Positions 8,144 to 17,585 of a stretch of 64,000 nt of DNA are shown in pieces. The stretch is from Mangrovimonas spongiae (GTDB taxonomy: Bacteria > Bacteroidota > Bacteroidia > Flavobacteriales > Flavobacteriaceae). Made by a program: the position numbers and the translations under genes. The DNA lies in contig NZ_RWBG01000001.1 of assembly GCF_003944795.1 (NCBI RefSeq), positions 248,001 to 312,000 on the forward strand. The letters run 5' to 3'. Position 1 is the stretch's first letter. Every line of letters begins with the position of its first letter. Below the pieces are notes generated by a model. It saw only the letters and a program-made list of their open reading frames with translations. It had not been told where the DNA came from and searched no databases.

Positions 8144-9191
8144 ATGATAAAACGTATTTGGTTAGTCTTCTAATTAAATAAACCAAACACAATAAAACGA
8201 ATGCTAAGGCAGGGAATATTAATACATACCTATTCCATATACTTGTATATTTAGCCCCTACATCTTGAAAGCTAGACAGTGTGTCAAAGAAAACATCTTC
8301 CTCGACTTTTTGAGCATCTAACTTTGCTAAAGCTTTTCTAAGCTTATTTTCTTCCTCTAAAAGTTCATACTCACGGGTTTTAGTTTTTTCTTGAATAAAC
8401 GACATCCCATCTTTAGTAGTATAAGACCCTTGTTTACTTTTGGACTCCTCCTCCATAACGCTTAAATAAACTTTTTGTAAAGAGTCTACGTCCTTCAACG
8501 ATGCAAGTATTTGCCTTCTATCTATAGCTATTAAAGAATCGCGTTTCTGCATTTTCTTTACAGAGTATGTATTTGTAAACGTTGAATTTAAACCTTCCTC
8601 TAAAGATCTAAAGATATCTTTTTTAAAAGACTTAACATTTATTTCAAAAATATCACCTGAATATATACTTCGATTTTCTAAAAACTCCTCAAAATCAACC
8701 TCTTGAGCAAGAATACTATCCAAGCCTTTTAAAAACTTATCATATTGGACTAATTGATCATTTTCATTTTCTGGACCAGGATGAATTTCAAAACCAATAA
8801 TTTGTTTTGCTTCATCTTCATTTATATCAAAAAGAGCTGTGAGTTGGTTATAGTCTCTTTCACCAATTAAGGCATTATAATAATTAATATTTGTAACCAA
8901 CTGGAACTTAGAATCAAAATAAGGTTTAACTAGCATTTGAGACTCGTAAACATCTTTCTGAGTTCTTTGTAAAACAAACCCTATAATTGCAGCTAATATC
9001 ATGACTATTGCAATAAGCTTGAAGTTTTTAAATACAGCTTGTAAAGCATAAATAAATACCGAAAAAATAGCCTTGAAAATAGATCCAATAAAATTAAACA
9101 GCCTAGTAAATAAATTACCAATCATATTAAATAATTGGCCTAAATCTACCTCCTCAGAGTTTTGCTGTTGTTGTGGTAATTTATCACTCAT
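8136..9191 (-). CDS. Wzz-like membrane protein with periplasmic coiled coil
   Basis: 351 residues. A Gln-rich cytoplasmic start is followed by an amphipathic/aromatic stretch, a TM helix around residues 58-72 (KLIAIVMILAAIIGFVLQ), a region of about 240 residues with predicted coiled coil (many Lys/Glu/Leu heptads near 235-295), and a second TM helix near 325-345. This two-helix topology is that of chain-length determinant (Wzz/PCP) proteins, though no diagnostic Pro-rich second TM motif is visible. Gene overlaps rmlB and follows the phosphorylase-like gene by four bases. I infer a role in polysaccharide length or export; sequence alone does not prove it. Confidence 0.6.
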   Translation of the reverse strand: MSDKLPQQQQNSEEVDLGQLFNMIGNLFTRLFNFIGSIFKAIFSVFIYALQAVFKNFKLIAIVMILAAIIGFVLQRTQKDVYESQMLVKPYFDSKFQLVTNINYYNALIGERDYNQLTALFDINEDEAKQIIGFEIHPGPENENDQLVQYDKFLKGLDSILAQEVDFEEFLENRSIYSGDIFEINVKSFKKDIFRSLEEGLNSTFTNTYSVKKMQKRDSLIAIDRRQILASLKDVDSLQKVYLSVMEEESKSKQGSYTTKDGMSFIQEKTKTREYELLEEENKLRKALAKLDAQKVEEDVFFDTLSSFQDVGAKYTSIWNRYVLIFPALAFVLLCLVYLIRRLTKYVLSYE

Positions 9192-9195
9192 ATTT

Positions 9196-10884
9196 TTAAT
9201 TAAATATCTGTTTTAAAATTTGTCTTGTAATTAGATAGGTTGGTTTTACACCAGAGGTGCCTAAACCACCAGAGGCTAATGTGCTTCCTGTCTCTAAGGG
9301 GTTATCACTAGCATAATAAGCATATCTTACTTTTACATCGTCTTTGATATTCCCTCTAACGCGCGAGGCCGCTTGTATGGCTTTTTGGTAATGTGCACCT
9401 TCCATTTCCAAACCTATAACATTCCACGTGGAATTGTAAAAGAATTTTAAAATCTCTTTATTTTGTAATGAGGTCCCTAAAACGGTTATCATAGCGCCTT
9501 CGTACACAGCAATACCTTGGTTTTCTAAATCGGTTTTAGATAACTCATTTTTAAAGGGATAATTATCTGCAGTACCTTCAAAAATGTGTGCCGATGGAAT
9601 CATAATATCACCTTTACCGCCTTCTAAAATTCCTGCTTTGCCCATAATAGAGATAGACTCTACATTTAAATGAGCGTTATTTCCATTAATTTTAATAGGC
9701 TTTAGCAATTCATCCATAGTTTCGTAAGCTTGCTCACCAAACGCATAATCCATAACAAAAATCACAGGCTGTTCTTTTGATTTTGAATTAGATGTGACTT
9801 CTAAATCGGTTTTTGCTAAATCTATCTTAGACGTATCAAAAATTTGTACGTCAATATTAGTTCCTGAGTGATCTGGTATGTATATCATACCATTCTGCAA
9901 CGCTAGTTTTTCTACTTTATTGCGTAAAGCTTTATTTTTACCTTGGCTTAAGTCTTCATAAACTTCAAAAATAGATTTTTTGCTAAGTTCAGATTTCAAA
10001 GCTATTGGTGCAAAAAGCGAATTCATAACACTGTGCATATTAGCACTTATTATATGAATAGGTTTTTCTAGTAAACCATGCTTTTCTAATACTTGCTTAA
10101 TGTTATCTGCCCAAATTTCGCCATGAATATGATGTCCTAAACGCTCTCTTAATACGGGACTAAAGGTTACCGTTCTTTTATTACTGTTCACCTGTTCTTC
10201 TATGGCTAGTTTACCTAACCAATAAACAATATGAAGTAACCGCTCTGGTTGTGTTGGCGTAGCAAAGTCACTATAAACTTGGGTAAGTTCACTAAAGGTC
10301 CTTCCTAAAATATTGGCCGTGTGTGTTATCGCTATTTCACGTTCTTTTTGAGTGAGCTTTTTTGTGGATAAAACCGCCTTCTCTAGCTTAATCCAATCTC
10401 TGGTTGTTGTACCTTGTTCATCTATTAAAACACGGTTACTTATTTTATGAGACTCTACAAACAAAAACGTAAGATGCGTTAAAATATCGTAAATTTCAGA
10501 TCGTCCTCTTGTTACCTCAATATTCATTTGTTCTTCATCAATACGGTAACAATTACGTCTTCTTTTAGGGGGAATAATGGGTTTAAAATGGGAACTTCCG
10601 TAACCTTCGTCACTAGTAAGGTTAATGTAGGTACATTCTTCAATACCTTGTGGTAATCTATCTATAACGTATAAAAGACCTTCTAATTCGGCTTTTTCTT
10701 CGGCTACAGAACCATAAATTTCTGGACGTAGTAGTAGTAATGCTTCACGTAACGTTTCGCCAGAAACGCCCATAGGTTTATAAAAGCCTCTATTAAACAA
10801 ATGGCGCATAGTAATATACATGCGCTCTATGGCATTTGAACTTTCTTGAGCTCGTGTTCTTCCTTGATGTTTTCCTTTATTCAT
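9196..10884 (-). CDS. Conserved Bacteroidota protein with nucleoside-phosphorylase-like C-terminus
   Basis: About 562 residues from the ATG at 10882-10884; a TTG at 10902 is possible but overlaps a TATATTTG -7-like element, so I prefer the ATG. Not a family of known function to me; it may correspond to DUF6909 (recalled, not checked). The last third resembles the PNP/MTAP nucleoside phosphorylase fold: GKAGILEGGKGDIMIPSA, then VLGTSLQNKEILKFF and GLEMEGAHY, where the MEG triad is the ribose-binding element of that fold, then ASDNPLETGS. The first 330 residues show no known motif. It sits between the GH3 gene and the Wzz-like gene with tiny gaps. Substrate unknown. Confidence 0.7.
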   Translation of the reverse strand: MNKGKHQGRTRAQESSNAIERMYITMRHLFNRGFYKPMGVSGETLREALLLLRPEIYGSVAEEKAELEGLLYVIDRLPQGIEECTYINLTSDEGYGSSHFKPIIPPKRRRNCYRIDEEQMNIEVTRGRSEIYDILTHLTFLFVESHKISNRVLIDEQGTTTRDWIKLEKAVLSTKKLTQKEREIAITHTANILGRTFSELTQVYSDFATPTQPERLLHIVYWLGKLAIEEQVNSNKRTVTFSPVLRERLGHHIHGEIWADNIKQVLEKHGLLEKPIHIISANMHSVMNSLFAPIALKSELSKKSIFEVYEDLSQGKNKALRNKVEKLALQNGMIYIPDHSGTNIDVQIFDTSKIDLAKTDLEVTSNSKSKEQPVIFVMDYAFGEQAYETMDELLKPIKINGNNAHLNVESISIMGKAGILEGGKGDIMIPSAHIFEGTADNYPFKNELSKTDLENQGIAVYEGAMITVLGTSLQNKEILKFFYNSTWNVIGLEMEGAHYQKAIQAASRVRGNIKDDVKVRYAYYASDNPLETGSTLASGGLGTSGVKPTYLITRQILKQIFN

Positions 10885-10910
10885 ATAACTTGTTGCCGTC
10901 AAATATACTA

Positions 10911-12413
10911 TTATTTAGTTAAAGCTAATGTAATTAAATTATTAGCAATAGACCTGTCATTTGATAATCTAGGTAATTTATTTTGCCCCCCTAATTTACC
11001 GAGACTTTTCATATGTTCTTGAAAGCCATTTTTCTTAACCATGGTGATTTTTAATGGTTGTAGAATTTTCCCTTCAATTAAATCTAAATAATAACTGTTT
11101 TGTTGCTGAAGCGATCTATCTATTTTCTTAATAAACTCCTGCATATCCTCAGGCTCTTTTTCAAATTCTATAAACCATTCGTGATAAGGCAACCCTTCTT
11201 CTGGCGTTATTTGCGGCGCTACTGTAAACTCATTTACGGCTACTTGTGTGCCTTCAAGGCCATCTTTTAAGGCTTGTTCCACCTCTTTACCAATAACATG
11301 CTCCCCAAAGGCCGAAATAAAATGTTTTATTCTTCCTGAAACAATCACGTGATATGGTTTAATAGATGTAAATTGAACCGTATCGCCAATATTGTAACCC
11401 CATAAACCAGCTGTAGTTGAAATAATCATGACATAGTTTACACCAACCTCAACATCTTTTAGAGGTATTCTAGTTGGGGTTTCATTAAAAAACTCATCGG
11501 CTTTTACAAACTCATAAAAAATCCCTGAATCTAACTGAAGCAACATACCTTTTTCGTTTTGCTTATCTTGAAAAGCAAAAAAACCTTCGCTAGCTGGGTA
11601 CAACTCAATACTATCGACTTGTCTTCCTATTAAATTTTCGAATTTAGATTTATAGGGTTCGTAATTTACGCCTCCAAAAATAAATAGGTCAAAGTTTTTA
11701 AAAACCTCACCAACCTTTTTACCTGTTTTGGCCACAATTCTTTCAAAATACATTTGTACCCAAGATGGTATTCCAGAAATAACTGTCATGTTCTCTGGCA
11801 AAGTTTCTTTTACTATGGCATCTACTTTGGTTTCCCAATCTTCAATACAATTCGTTTCCCATGATGGCATACGGTTTTTTTGAAGATAGTTTGGTACATA
11901 ATGCGCCACAATTCCCGATAGTCGTCCTAATTCGATACCGTTTTTTTTCTCTAATATTGGGCTTCCTTGAAGGAAAATCATTTTGCCATCAATAAACCTT
12001 GTGTTTCCTGTTTCGGCAACATACATCAAAATAGCGTTTCTTGCTGCTTTAATATGTGTTGGCATACTTTCTTTGGTAATAGGAATATATTTTGCTCCCG
12101 ATGTTGTTCCAGAGGTTTTAGCAAAATAAATGGGTTTTCCTTTCCAAAGAATATTGGCTTCTCCATCAACAACACGCTCAACATAGGGTTTTAAATCTTC
12201 ATAATCTCTTATAGGAACACGCTTTTTAAAATCTTGATAGGTATTTATACTTATAAAATCATGATCTTGTCCAAACACGGTAGAAGCTGCTTCGCTAATT
12301 AAGTTTTGAAAGACTTTTTCTTGTGTTTCAATAGGATTATTGGCCCATTTATTTATGGACTTTGCTACAAGTTTTGCAAAAGGTTTTGCTAATACAGATT
12401 TTATTGATGGCAT
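10911..12413 (-). CDS. GH3-family acyl-adenylate-forming enzyme
   Basis: 500 residues, typical of bacterial GH3 (auxin-responsive promoter family) proteins. Family hallmarks: FAKTSGTTSGAKYIP (phosphate-binding loop), the VISGIPSWVQMYFE segment, SEGFFAFQ, and GYNIGDTVQF followed by VSGRIKHFISAFGEHV near residue 360-370. Plant members adenylate carboxylic acids and join them to amino acids; the bacterial substrate is not established. Its ATG directly abuts the stop of the M23 gene, and the phosphorylase-like gene follows after a short gap, so the three are probably one transcript. Confidence 0.88.
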   Translation of the reverse strand: MPSIKSVLAKPFAKLVAKSINKWANNPIETQEKVFQNLISEAASTVFGQDHDFISINTYQDFKKRVPIRDYEDLKPYVERVVDGEANILWKGKPIYFAKTSGTTSGAKYIPITKESMPTHIKAARNAILMYVAETGNTRFIDGKMIFLQGSPILEKKNGIELGRLSGIVAHYVPNYLQKNRMPSWETNCIEDWETKVDAIVKETLPENMTVISGIPSWVQMYFERIVAKTGKKVGEVFKNFDLFIFGGVNYEPYKSKFENLIGRQVDSIELYPASEGFFAFQDKQNEKGMLLQLDSGIFYEFVKADEFFNETPTRIPLKDVEVGVNYVMIISTTAGLWGYNIGDTVQFTSIKPYHVIVSGRIKHFISAFGEHVIGKEVEQALKDGLEGTQVAVNEFTVAPQITPEEGLPYHEWFIEFEKEPEDMQEFIKKIDRSLQQQNSYYLDLIEGKILQPLKITMVKKNGFQEHMKSLGKLGGQNKLPRLSNDRSIANNLITLALTK

Positions 12414-13280
12414 TTAATTAAAGTCTATAAAGTTTGTTGGATTAATAGGATACCCATCTTTCCAGAGTTCAAAATGAAGGTGTGTTCCTGTAGAATACTC
12501 GCCAGAGTTACCCGCCATAGCAATAACTTCTCCTGTTTTTACCAAATCGCCTTGTTGCTTGGTTAACGAACTGTTGTGCTTGTAAACCGAAATAAGACCA
12601 TTACTATGTTCTAAAATAACAACATGGCCTGTTTCGGCTGTCCATTCTGCAAAAATAACCGTCCCATCGGCAGTGGATTTAACGGGGGTATCTTTAGGCA
12701 CCACAATGTCTACAGCATAGTGTTTTTTCTTGGCATCATACGACTCAGAAATAACACCATTTACTGGCGGAAACAACACAAAGTTTATTTTGGAAGTAGC
12801 GGTTTCAAACAAATTGTATTTGTCTTCTTTTTCAACTTTTTCTCGCAATAAGGAATCGGCTCTTGTAGGTTCTAAGTCCTCTTGAGTAATCTCTAGCTTT
12901 ATTTCTTCTTGTATAGAGTCTTTATTAAATTCTTCGGTACTTATTTCACCGTGAAGCACTTTTTTAATCGACTCGTAATAGCGTTCGTTTATTGTTAAAA
13001 CATTTTCTAGAGAATCGACTTTATAAGTTAAAGCCACAGCTTTCTTTTTTAAAGCTGTTGACGAATACCCAGGAATATATTCTCGTAATGGCGTAAATGC
13101 AATAAGTATGGTGGTTGCTGCTATTAAAACTATAACCGAAATAGACATAAGTACAAAAACATTTAACCGTGTAAGTTTAAAGGATAAACGTTCTTCAAAC
13201 GTATCTTCATTTAGAATGACTAAACGGTACTTATGAAATAGTTTCTTTTTTATTTTTTTTGATGATTTCTTCTTCGACAT
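12414..13280 (-). CDS. M23 (LytM) family peptidase, membrane anchored
   Basis: 288 residues: Lys-rich cytoplasmic N-terminus, a TM helix near residues 40-63, a short coiled-coil linker and a C-terminal M23 domain. Zinc ligands are visible in HYAVDI (HxxxD) and HLHFELW (HxH), with the intermediate GHVVILEHSNGL and VYKHNSSL. It should be a periplasmic peptidoglycan endopeptidase, or a scaffold if regulated like EnvC/NlpD; all ligands are present, so activity is likely. First gene of the long minus-strand run, divergent from tatA. A TAATTTTG (-7 like) lies at 13289-13296 just ahead of the ATG. Confidence 0.9.
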   Translation of the reverse strand: MSKKKSSKKIKKKLFHKYRLVILNEDTFEERLSFKLTRLNVFVLMSISVIVLIAATTILIAFTPLREYIPGYSSTALKKKAVALTYKVDSLENVLTINERYYESIKKVLHGEISTEEFNKDSIQEEIKLEITQEDLEPTRADSLLREKVEKEDKYNLFETATSKINFVLFPPVNGVISESYDAKKKHYAVDIVVPKDTPVKSTADGTVIFAEWTAETGHVVILEHSNGLISVYKHNSSLTKQQGDLVKTGEVIAMAGNSGEYSTGTHLHFELWKDGYPINPTNFIDFN

Positions 13281-13349
13281 ATTACTAACAAAATTAGTTA
13301 AAATAAGTGCAAATGATAACGCCTTTTACTAAAGTTTATTTTTTAAATG

Positions 13350-13378
13350 TTGTATTTGAAGTTTAATTAGTAACTTTG
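13350..13378 (+). promoter_or_regulatory. Promoter of tatA
   Basis: TTG at 13350-13352, 18 bases, then TAACTTTG at 13371-13378, matching the Bacteroidota -33/-7 pattern. The tatA ATG is at 13398, giving a leader of about 14 bases. Confidence 0.6.
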
Positions 13379-13397
13379 TATTTCAAATTAAGATGTT

Positions 13398-13577
13398 ATG
13401 ATTTCAGCAAGTATATTTTTAGCAATAGGACCATGGCAAATAGCCTTAATTGTTGTAGTGGTTTTATTATTGTTTGGCGGCAAGAAAATTCCAGAATTAA
13501 TGCGCGGTTTAGGTAGTGGTATTAAGGAGTTTAAGGATGCGAGTAAAGATGAAGAAGCTCCAAAAGACAAAGAATAA
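13398..13577 (+). CDS. tatA: TatA/E-type twin-arginine translocase subunit
   Basis: A 59-residue protein, too short for many ORF callers. Single TM helix in [18 protein letters not shown], then the hinge and amphipathic helix motif [17 protein letters not shown], and an acidic/Lys tail, exactly the TatA layout. TatA oligomers form the passage for folded, cofactor-bearing proteins. No tatC or tatB lies nearby, so this is an unlinked subunit that must work with a TatC encoded elsewhere. Start ATG chosen because an ATG five bases upstream runs into a stop at once. The gene has its own promoter and terminator. Confidence 0.93.
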   Translation: MISASIFLAIGPWQIALIVVVVLLLFGGKKIPELMRGLGSGIKEFKDASKDEEAPKDKE

Positions 13578-13607
13578 TCAATATAATTGATGTTATAAGT
13601 AAAAAAA

Positions 13608-13634
13608 GCCTTGCAAATTGCAAGGCTTTTTTTT
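13608..13634. terminator. Bidirectional rho-independent terminator
   Basis: Inverted repeat GCCTTGC / GCAAGGC (13608-13614 and 13620-13626) with an A tract before and T tract after, between convergent tatA and the DUF4837 gene. It can end transcripts from both sides. Confidence 0.9.
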
Positions 13635-13649
13635 TATAAGATTGTTTGT

Positions 13650-14630
13650 CTATTTAAATTTTACCGATTTAAGTATGGCTTCCAATTCAAACATATATTC
13701 GCGTTTTTCTACCGATGGCGCAAAAGCAAATCCTTCTAACACAAGTTGCCTGTTATTGGCTTTATCATCTATAACATAATTAATAAACGGCCCGGACATA
13801 AAAGCATTTTTAACGTCCCATAAGCCTTTAGTTTCTAGGGCAGGCTTACCATCTATAGTTGTTTCAAAAATAAAGGGCGCGTAAGCTTGTTCGGTAATCA
13901 TATAAGAGCCATCAACAGGACCAGGAATATGAGCCTTTCCAATAGAGTCTCTTAATTTTATAATATCGCCTGCAAGACTATCGTTGCGTTTTATAGTTCC
14001 ATAAGGAAGCTCGTAAATCATGATATTGGTTGTTCCCGTGGTTATATCTTTTCTAAGCCAGAAAAACCCATCTTCTTCAACACCAATTCTATAGGCTGAA
14101 GGAAACTTTATTGAAATTCCTAAGTTTTCCTCAATGGCCTTTGTTTTATGCAAAGACAAAGCCATTCTACGCTGCTTTTCTTTTATTTCAGTATCCTTTA
14201 AGGCTTTAATAATGCGTTTGCTATTAGCTTTTATTAGTTTTGCTATTTCTTCATTAGAACTTCCACTTACAAGAACAACTCTTTGCGGTCTAGCAAATAC
14301 ATTCGATGCAATTTTTACTTCGGAATTTTTAGCTGTTTCTATTTTTAAAACCGTTCTGTTTTGTGCCACAAACCCAGAAAATACGGATGGCGGGATTTGG
14401 CTCATAGTAAACAAAGGTTCGTCTTGAGGTAATCCATCTACTGGGCTTGCTAAAGTTTCTCTAATAGCTTCTCCAATTTGGCCTTCCCATAAATCGTTTT
14501 CTATAACCACCGATAAATTATTTATCTTTCCTGAAGATTCTGGTAATATCTTCCTTTTTTCACCTTTTTTATTATCGTTACATGATAAAATTAATGTGCA
14601 ACACATTAGTAGTGTAAATAGTTTTTGCAT
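13650..14630 (-). CDS. DUF4837 family lipoprotein
   Basis: 326 residues with a lipoprotein signal peptide: hydrophobic LFTLLMCCTLILSC, lipobox Cys near residue 17, then NDNKK. The remainder matches the Bacteroidota DUF4837 family as I recall it (GEIGEAIRE-like region, FFWLRKD, GPVDGSYM). Function unknown; likely periplasmic face of the inner or outer membrane. It follows the MltD-like gene by 17 bases on the same strand, which suggests a shared transcript and an envelope role. Ends at the bidirectional terminator shared with tatA. Confidence 0.85.
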   Translation of the reverse strand: MQKLFTLLMCCTLILSCNDNKKGEKRKILPESSGKINNLSVVIENDLWEGQIGEAIRETLASPVDGLPQDEPLFTMSQIPPSVFSGFVAQNRTVLKIETAKNSEVKIASNVFARPQRVVLVSGSSNEEIAKLIKANSKRIIKALKDTEIKEKQRRMALSLHKTKAIEENLGISIKFPSAYRIGVEEDGFFWLRKDITTGTTNIMIYELPYGTIKRNDSLAGDIIKLRDSIGKAHIPGPVDGSYMITEQAYAPFIFETTIDGKPALETKGLWDVKNAFMSGPFINYVIDDKANNRQLVLEGFAFAPSVEKREYMFELEAILKSVKFK

Positions 14631-14647
14631 AATAGTTGGTTTTTCTG

Positions 14648-16216
14648 TTATCCTTTTGAAACTTTTAATACCATTCCTGGTTTTAAATTATTCCCACTAA
14701 TATCGTTCCAATCTCGAATATTTTGAACAGAAATTCCTGGAAATTTTTGCGATATACTCCAAAGCGAGTCACCTTTTTGCACTTTATACGTTGTTTTACC
14801 TTTGTCATTAACTGTTGTTTTAGGCTTAGCTACATTAGTTGCAACAGGGTTTCTAGGATAAATGGTTAGTCGTTGTCCTATTCTTAAATTATTGCTTCGC
14901 AAACCGTTCCAACGCTTTATTTGGCTTACACGAACGCCATACTTTCTGGCTATTTTTCCTAAATAATCACCGCTTTTTACACGATATCTTATTTTGGTAT
15001 CAGAGTTAAAAAATTGTGGTAAGGGTTTTTCGCGTTTATCAAATTCGGCTTTTGCCAAAGCATAAATATCGGTTTCGTTGGTTACAAATTTACCAACGGC
15101 ATATCTAGGTAAACGTAAATAATAATTCTTTCCTTCGATAAGTGGAATAATATCCAGTTTGTATGATGGATTTAAAAACTGAAGTTCTTCTACGGGAACC
15201 TCTGTGGCTTCTGAAACTTGGTCTAAGGTAATCATTTGCTTTACGCGAATAGTATCGGTTTCCAAATGATGAAACAAGGGTTTTTCGGGCTTAAAGCCGT
15301 GTTCTTCGGCATATTCAAAAATATACATCGTTGCCAAAAATGCAGGCACATAACCTGCTGTTTCTCGTGGTAAATTATGGCGAATATTCCAATAATTCTG
15401 GTAGCCTCCAGAACGCCTAATCGCTTTTGATACATTTCCAGGACCAGAGTTATAGGCTGCCAATGCTAAATCCCAATCGCCAAAAATCTCGTACAATTTA
15501 GATAAATATACGGCTGCTGTTTTGGTTGATTTTATAGGGTCGCTACGCTCATCAACATAACTACTTACATCCAAACCATATTGCTTGCCCGTAGCAAACA
15601 TAAACTGCCACAATCCGGTAGCGCCAACACGAGATCGCGCTCTAGGTTTTAACGCCGATTCTACGATAGCGAGGTATTTCATCTCCAACGGAATGTTGTA
15701 ATTATCAAACTCCTTTTCAAACATTGGGAAATAAAAATGACTCAATCCCATTAATGTTTCCATGGAGCGCCTTCTGTTTTTCAAGAAGTTTTTAATTACA
15801 CTTTCCAAAGACGGATTATACTCCACATTAAATGGTGTTCTCGCATTAAGTCTTTCTAGTCTAGCTTTAAGTGTATCGGTTGATAATTCAGGATAGTCAA
15901 TCGTTTTATAATCTAACTCCGCAACTGTTTTGTAAATGGTATCAAAAAGCGTATTGCTGTACAGTTCGTCCAACCATTTTTCGTCTAGCTTCATCGCTAA
16001 ATCGTGATCTGCTTTTAGCGTTTTAAAGGTTAACGAATCTTGTTCTGCTGAAATTTTAGTAACGGGAATTGTCTTGCCATCCGAAATGGTATCGTTAACA
16101 CGAATGGTGTTTGAAACATTTGTAGAATCAACCTTTTTTTGAGCAATATTAGGCTCTTGAGCATAGATTGTACTACAAAATATAAGACATAAAAAAGTGA
16201 TGCTAAATAAGCGCAT
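14648..16216 (-). CDS. Lytic transglycosylase with two LysM domains (MltD-like)
   Basis: 522 residues with signal peptide ending near IYAQ. An SLT domain spans about residues 140-280: catalytic Glu in AIVESALKPRARS, GATGLWQFM, and AYNSGPGNVSKAI. Two LysM repeats follow at about 405-450 (YRVKSGDYLGKIARKYGV) and 475-520 (YKVQKGDSLWSISQKF). The enzyme cleaves peptidoglycan glycan strands to 1,6-anhydro products in the periplasm. No lipobox is visible, so unlike E. coli MltD it may be soluble or periplasmic. Downstream partner is the DUF4837 lipoprotein. Confidence 0.93.
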   Translation of the reverse strand: MRLFSITFLCLIFCSTIYAQEPNIAQKKVDSTNVSNTIRVNDTISDGKTIPVTKISAEQDSLTFKTLKADHDLAMKLDEKWLDELYSNTLFDTIYKTVAELDYKTIDYPELSTDTLKARLERLNARTPFNVEYNPSLESVIKNFLKNRRRSMETLMGLSHFYFPMFEKEFDNYNIPLEMKYLAIVESALKPRARSRVGATGLWQFMFATGKQYGLDVSSYVDERSDPIKSTKTAAVYLSKLYEIFGDWDLALAAYNSGPGNVSKAIRRSGGYQNYWNIRHNLPRETAGYVPAFLATMYIFEYAEEHGFKPEKPLFHHLETDTIRVKQMITLDQVSEATEVPVEELQFLNPSYKLDIIPLIEGKNYYLRLPRYAVGKFVTNETDIYALAKAEFDKREKPLPQFFNSDTKIRYRVKSGDYLGKIARKYGVRVSQIKRWNGLRSNNLRIGQRLTIYPRNPVATNVAKPKTTVNDKGKTTYKVQKGDSLWSISQKFPGISVQNIRDWNDISGNNLKPGMVLKVSKG

Positions 16217-16275
16217 TTAAAGTTCATTTATGTACGTAACGAAAGATACGTAAAATTCGTATAAAGCTGTTTTTT

Positions 16276-17463
16276 TTATTGCTGGATGGCTGCAATACCT
16301 GGTAATGTTTTTCCTTCTAGGCTTTCTAGCATAGCGCCACCACCTGTACTTACGTAGCTTACCTTGTCTTCGAAACCAAATTGCTTAACAGCTGCCACCG
16401 AATCGCCACCACCAACAAGTGAGAACGCACCGTTTTTAGTAGCCTCAGTAATATAATCTCCAAGAGCAATGGTACCTTTAGAGAAGGTTTCCATTTCAAA
16501 AACGCCTAATGGTCCATTCCATAAAATGGTTTTACATTGTAAGACGACTTCTTTAAAAAGTTCTAACGATTTTGGACCGGCATCCAACCCTTGCCAACCA
16601 TCAGGGATTTTGGTAACATCTACAATTTGTGTGTCGGCATCATTACTAAAAGCATTAGCAGCCACAACATCAACAGGTAGGTGTATTTGCACGCCTTTTT
16701 CTTTGGCTTGTTTTAAAATATCTAAGGCCAGTTCCATTTTATCGTCTTCGCAAATAGAATCGCCCACACTACCGCCTTGTGCTTTAACAAAGGTAAAAGT
16801 CATTCCGCCACCAATGATCAAGTGGTCTACTTTATCTAGAATATTCTCTATAATTGTGATTTTTGAAGACACTTTTGCACCACCAAGTACAGCAAGAACC
16901 GGTTTTTCACCAGACGTCATTACTTTGTCTATACTTTCAATTTCTTTGGCCAACAAGCTTCCAAAACATTTGTTTTCAGGAAAAAACTCGGCCACAACAG
17001 TAGTTGATGCGTGCGCTCTGTGCGCAGTTCCAAAAGCATCGTTTACATAAATATCACCTAATTTCGATAATTGCTCGGCAAAGGCTTTATCGCCAGATTT
17101 TTCTTCGTCGTGAAAACGCAAATTCTCCAATAACAAAATTTCTCCTGGCTGTAGGTTTTTAACCGCTTCTTCGGCTGCTTCACCAACACAATCGGAAACA
17201 AATTTCACCTCAACGCCAATAATTTCAGAAACTTTAGGCACAATGTGCTTTAAAGAAAATTCGTCTTGTACGCCTTTTGGTCGTCCTAAATGCGACATTA
17301 GCACACAACTTCCGCCATCTTCTAAAACTTTAATAATAGTTGGCTTTGCCGAAATTATTCTTGTGGCATCGGTTACTTCAAAAGCATCATTTAATGGTAC
17401 ATTAAAATCTACACGAATTAAGGCTGTTTTATTGTTAAAATTGAAGTCGTTTATTGTTTTCAT
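16276..17463 (-). CDS. pgk: Phosphoglycerate kinase
   Basis: 395 residues, standard length. Family motifs: RVDFNVPLN near 17-25, [17 protein letters not shown], the hinge [14 protein letters not shown], and the nucleotide site [13 protein letters not shown] with TGGGAMLE. Catalyses ATP formation from 1,3-bisphosphoglycerate in glycolysis. Monocistronic by appearance: mltD-like gene starts 60 bases downstream. On the minus strand a TACATTTG -7 element (17493-17500) with a TTG 16 bases upstream (17517-17519) lies ahead of the ATG. Confidence 0.97.
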   Translation of the reverse strand: MKTINDFNFNNKTALIRVDFNVPLNDAFEVTDATRIISAKPTIIKVLEDGGSCVLMSHLGRPKGVQDEFSLKHIVPKVSEIIGVEVKFVSDCVGEAAEEAVKNLQPGEILLLENLRFHDEEKSGDKAFAEQLSKLGDIYVNDAFGTAHRAHASTTVVAEFFPENKCFGSLLAKEIESIDKVMTSGEKPVLAVLGGAKVSSKITIIENILDKVDHLIIGGGMTFTFVKAQGGSVGDSICEDDKMELALDILKQAKEKGVQIHLPVDVVAANAFSNDADTQIVDVTKIPDGWQGLDAGPKSLELFKEVVLQCKTILWNGPLGVFEMETFSKGTIALGDYITEATKNGAFSLVGGGDSVAAVKQFGFEDKVSYVSTGGGAMLESLEGKTLPGIAAIQQ

Positions 17464-17492
17464 CTGGTTGATTGTTTTATGGTCTTAAAGCA

Positions 17493-17519
17493 CAAATGTA
17501 ACCAATTAAATCACGTCAA
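17493..17519 (-). promoter_or_regulatory. Promoter of pgk
   Basis: Minus strand TTG (17517-17519), 16 bases, TACATTTG (17493-17500). Spacing is slightly short for the Bacteroidota consensus. Confidence 0.5.
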
Positions 17520-17573
17520 AAAATCTGTTTTTTATCGAAAACGTTTTCATCTTTTTAGAACCATTAAAAAACA

Positions 17574-17581
17574 TATCTTTG
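17574..17581 (+). promoter_or_regulatory. -7 element of holB, almost touching the start codon
   Basis: TATCTTTG ends four bases before the holB ATG (17586). In this phylum transcription starts a few bases after this element, so the mRNA would have no leader or nearly none. No clear TTG at the -33 distance. Confidence 0.5.
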
Positions 17582-17585
17582 CTTT

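Noticed and set aside
9421-9434. 14-bp palindrome ATTCCACGTGGAAT, similar to parS
   Set aside because: It lies inside the phylogenetically conserved coding region (encodes Asn-Ser-Thr-Trp-Asn), differs at both outer core bases, and is far from mnmG, so coding constraint explains it better.
11346-11351. CACGTG hexamer
   Set aside because: Only the central six bases of parS match; it is inside the GH3 gene.
16469-17050. 193-residue plus-strand ORF
   Set aside because: Exactly antisense to pgk; a shadow of its codon use.
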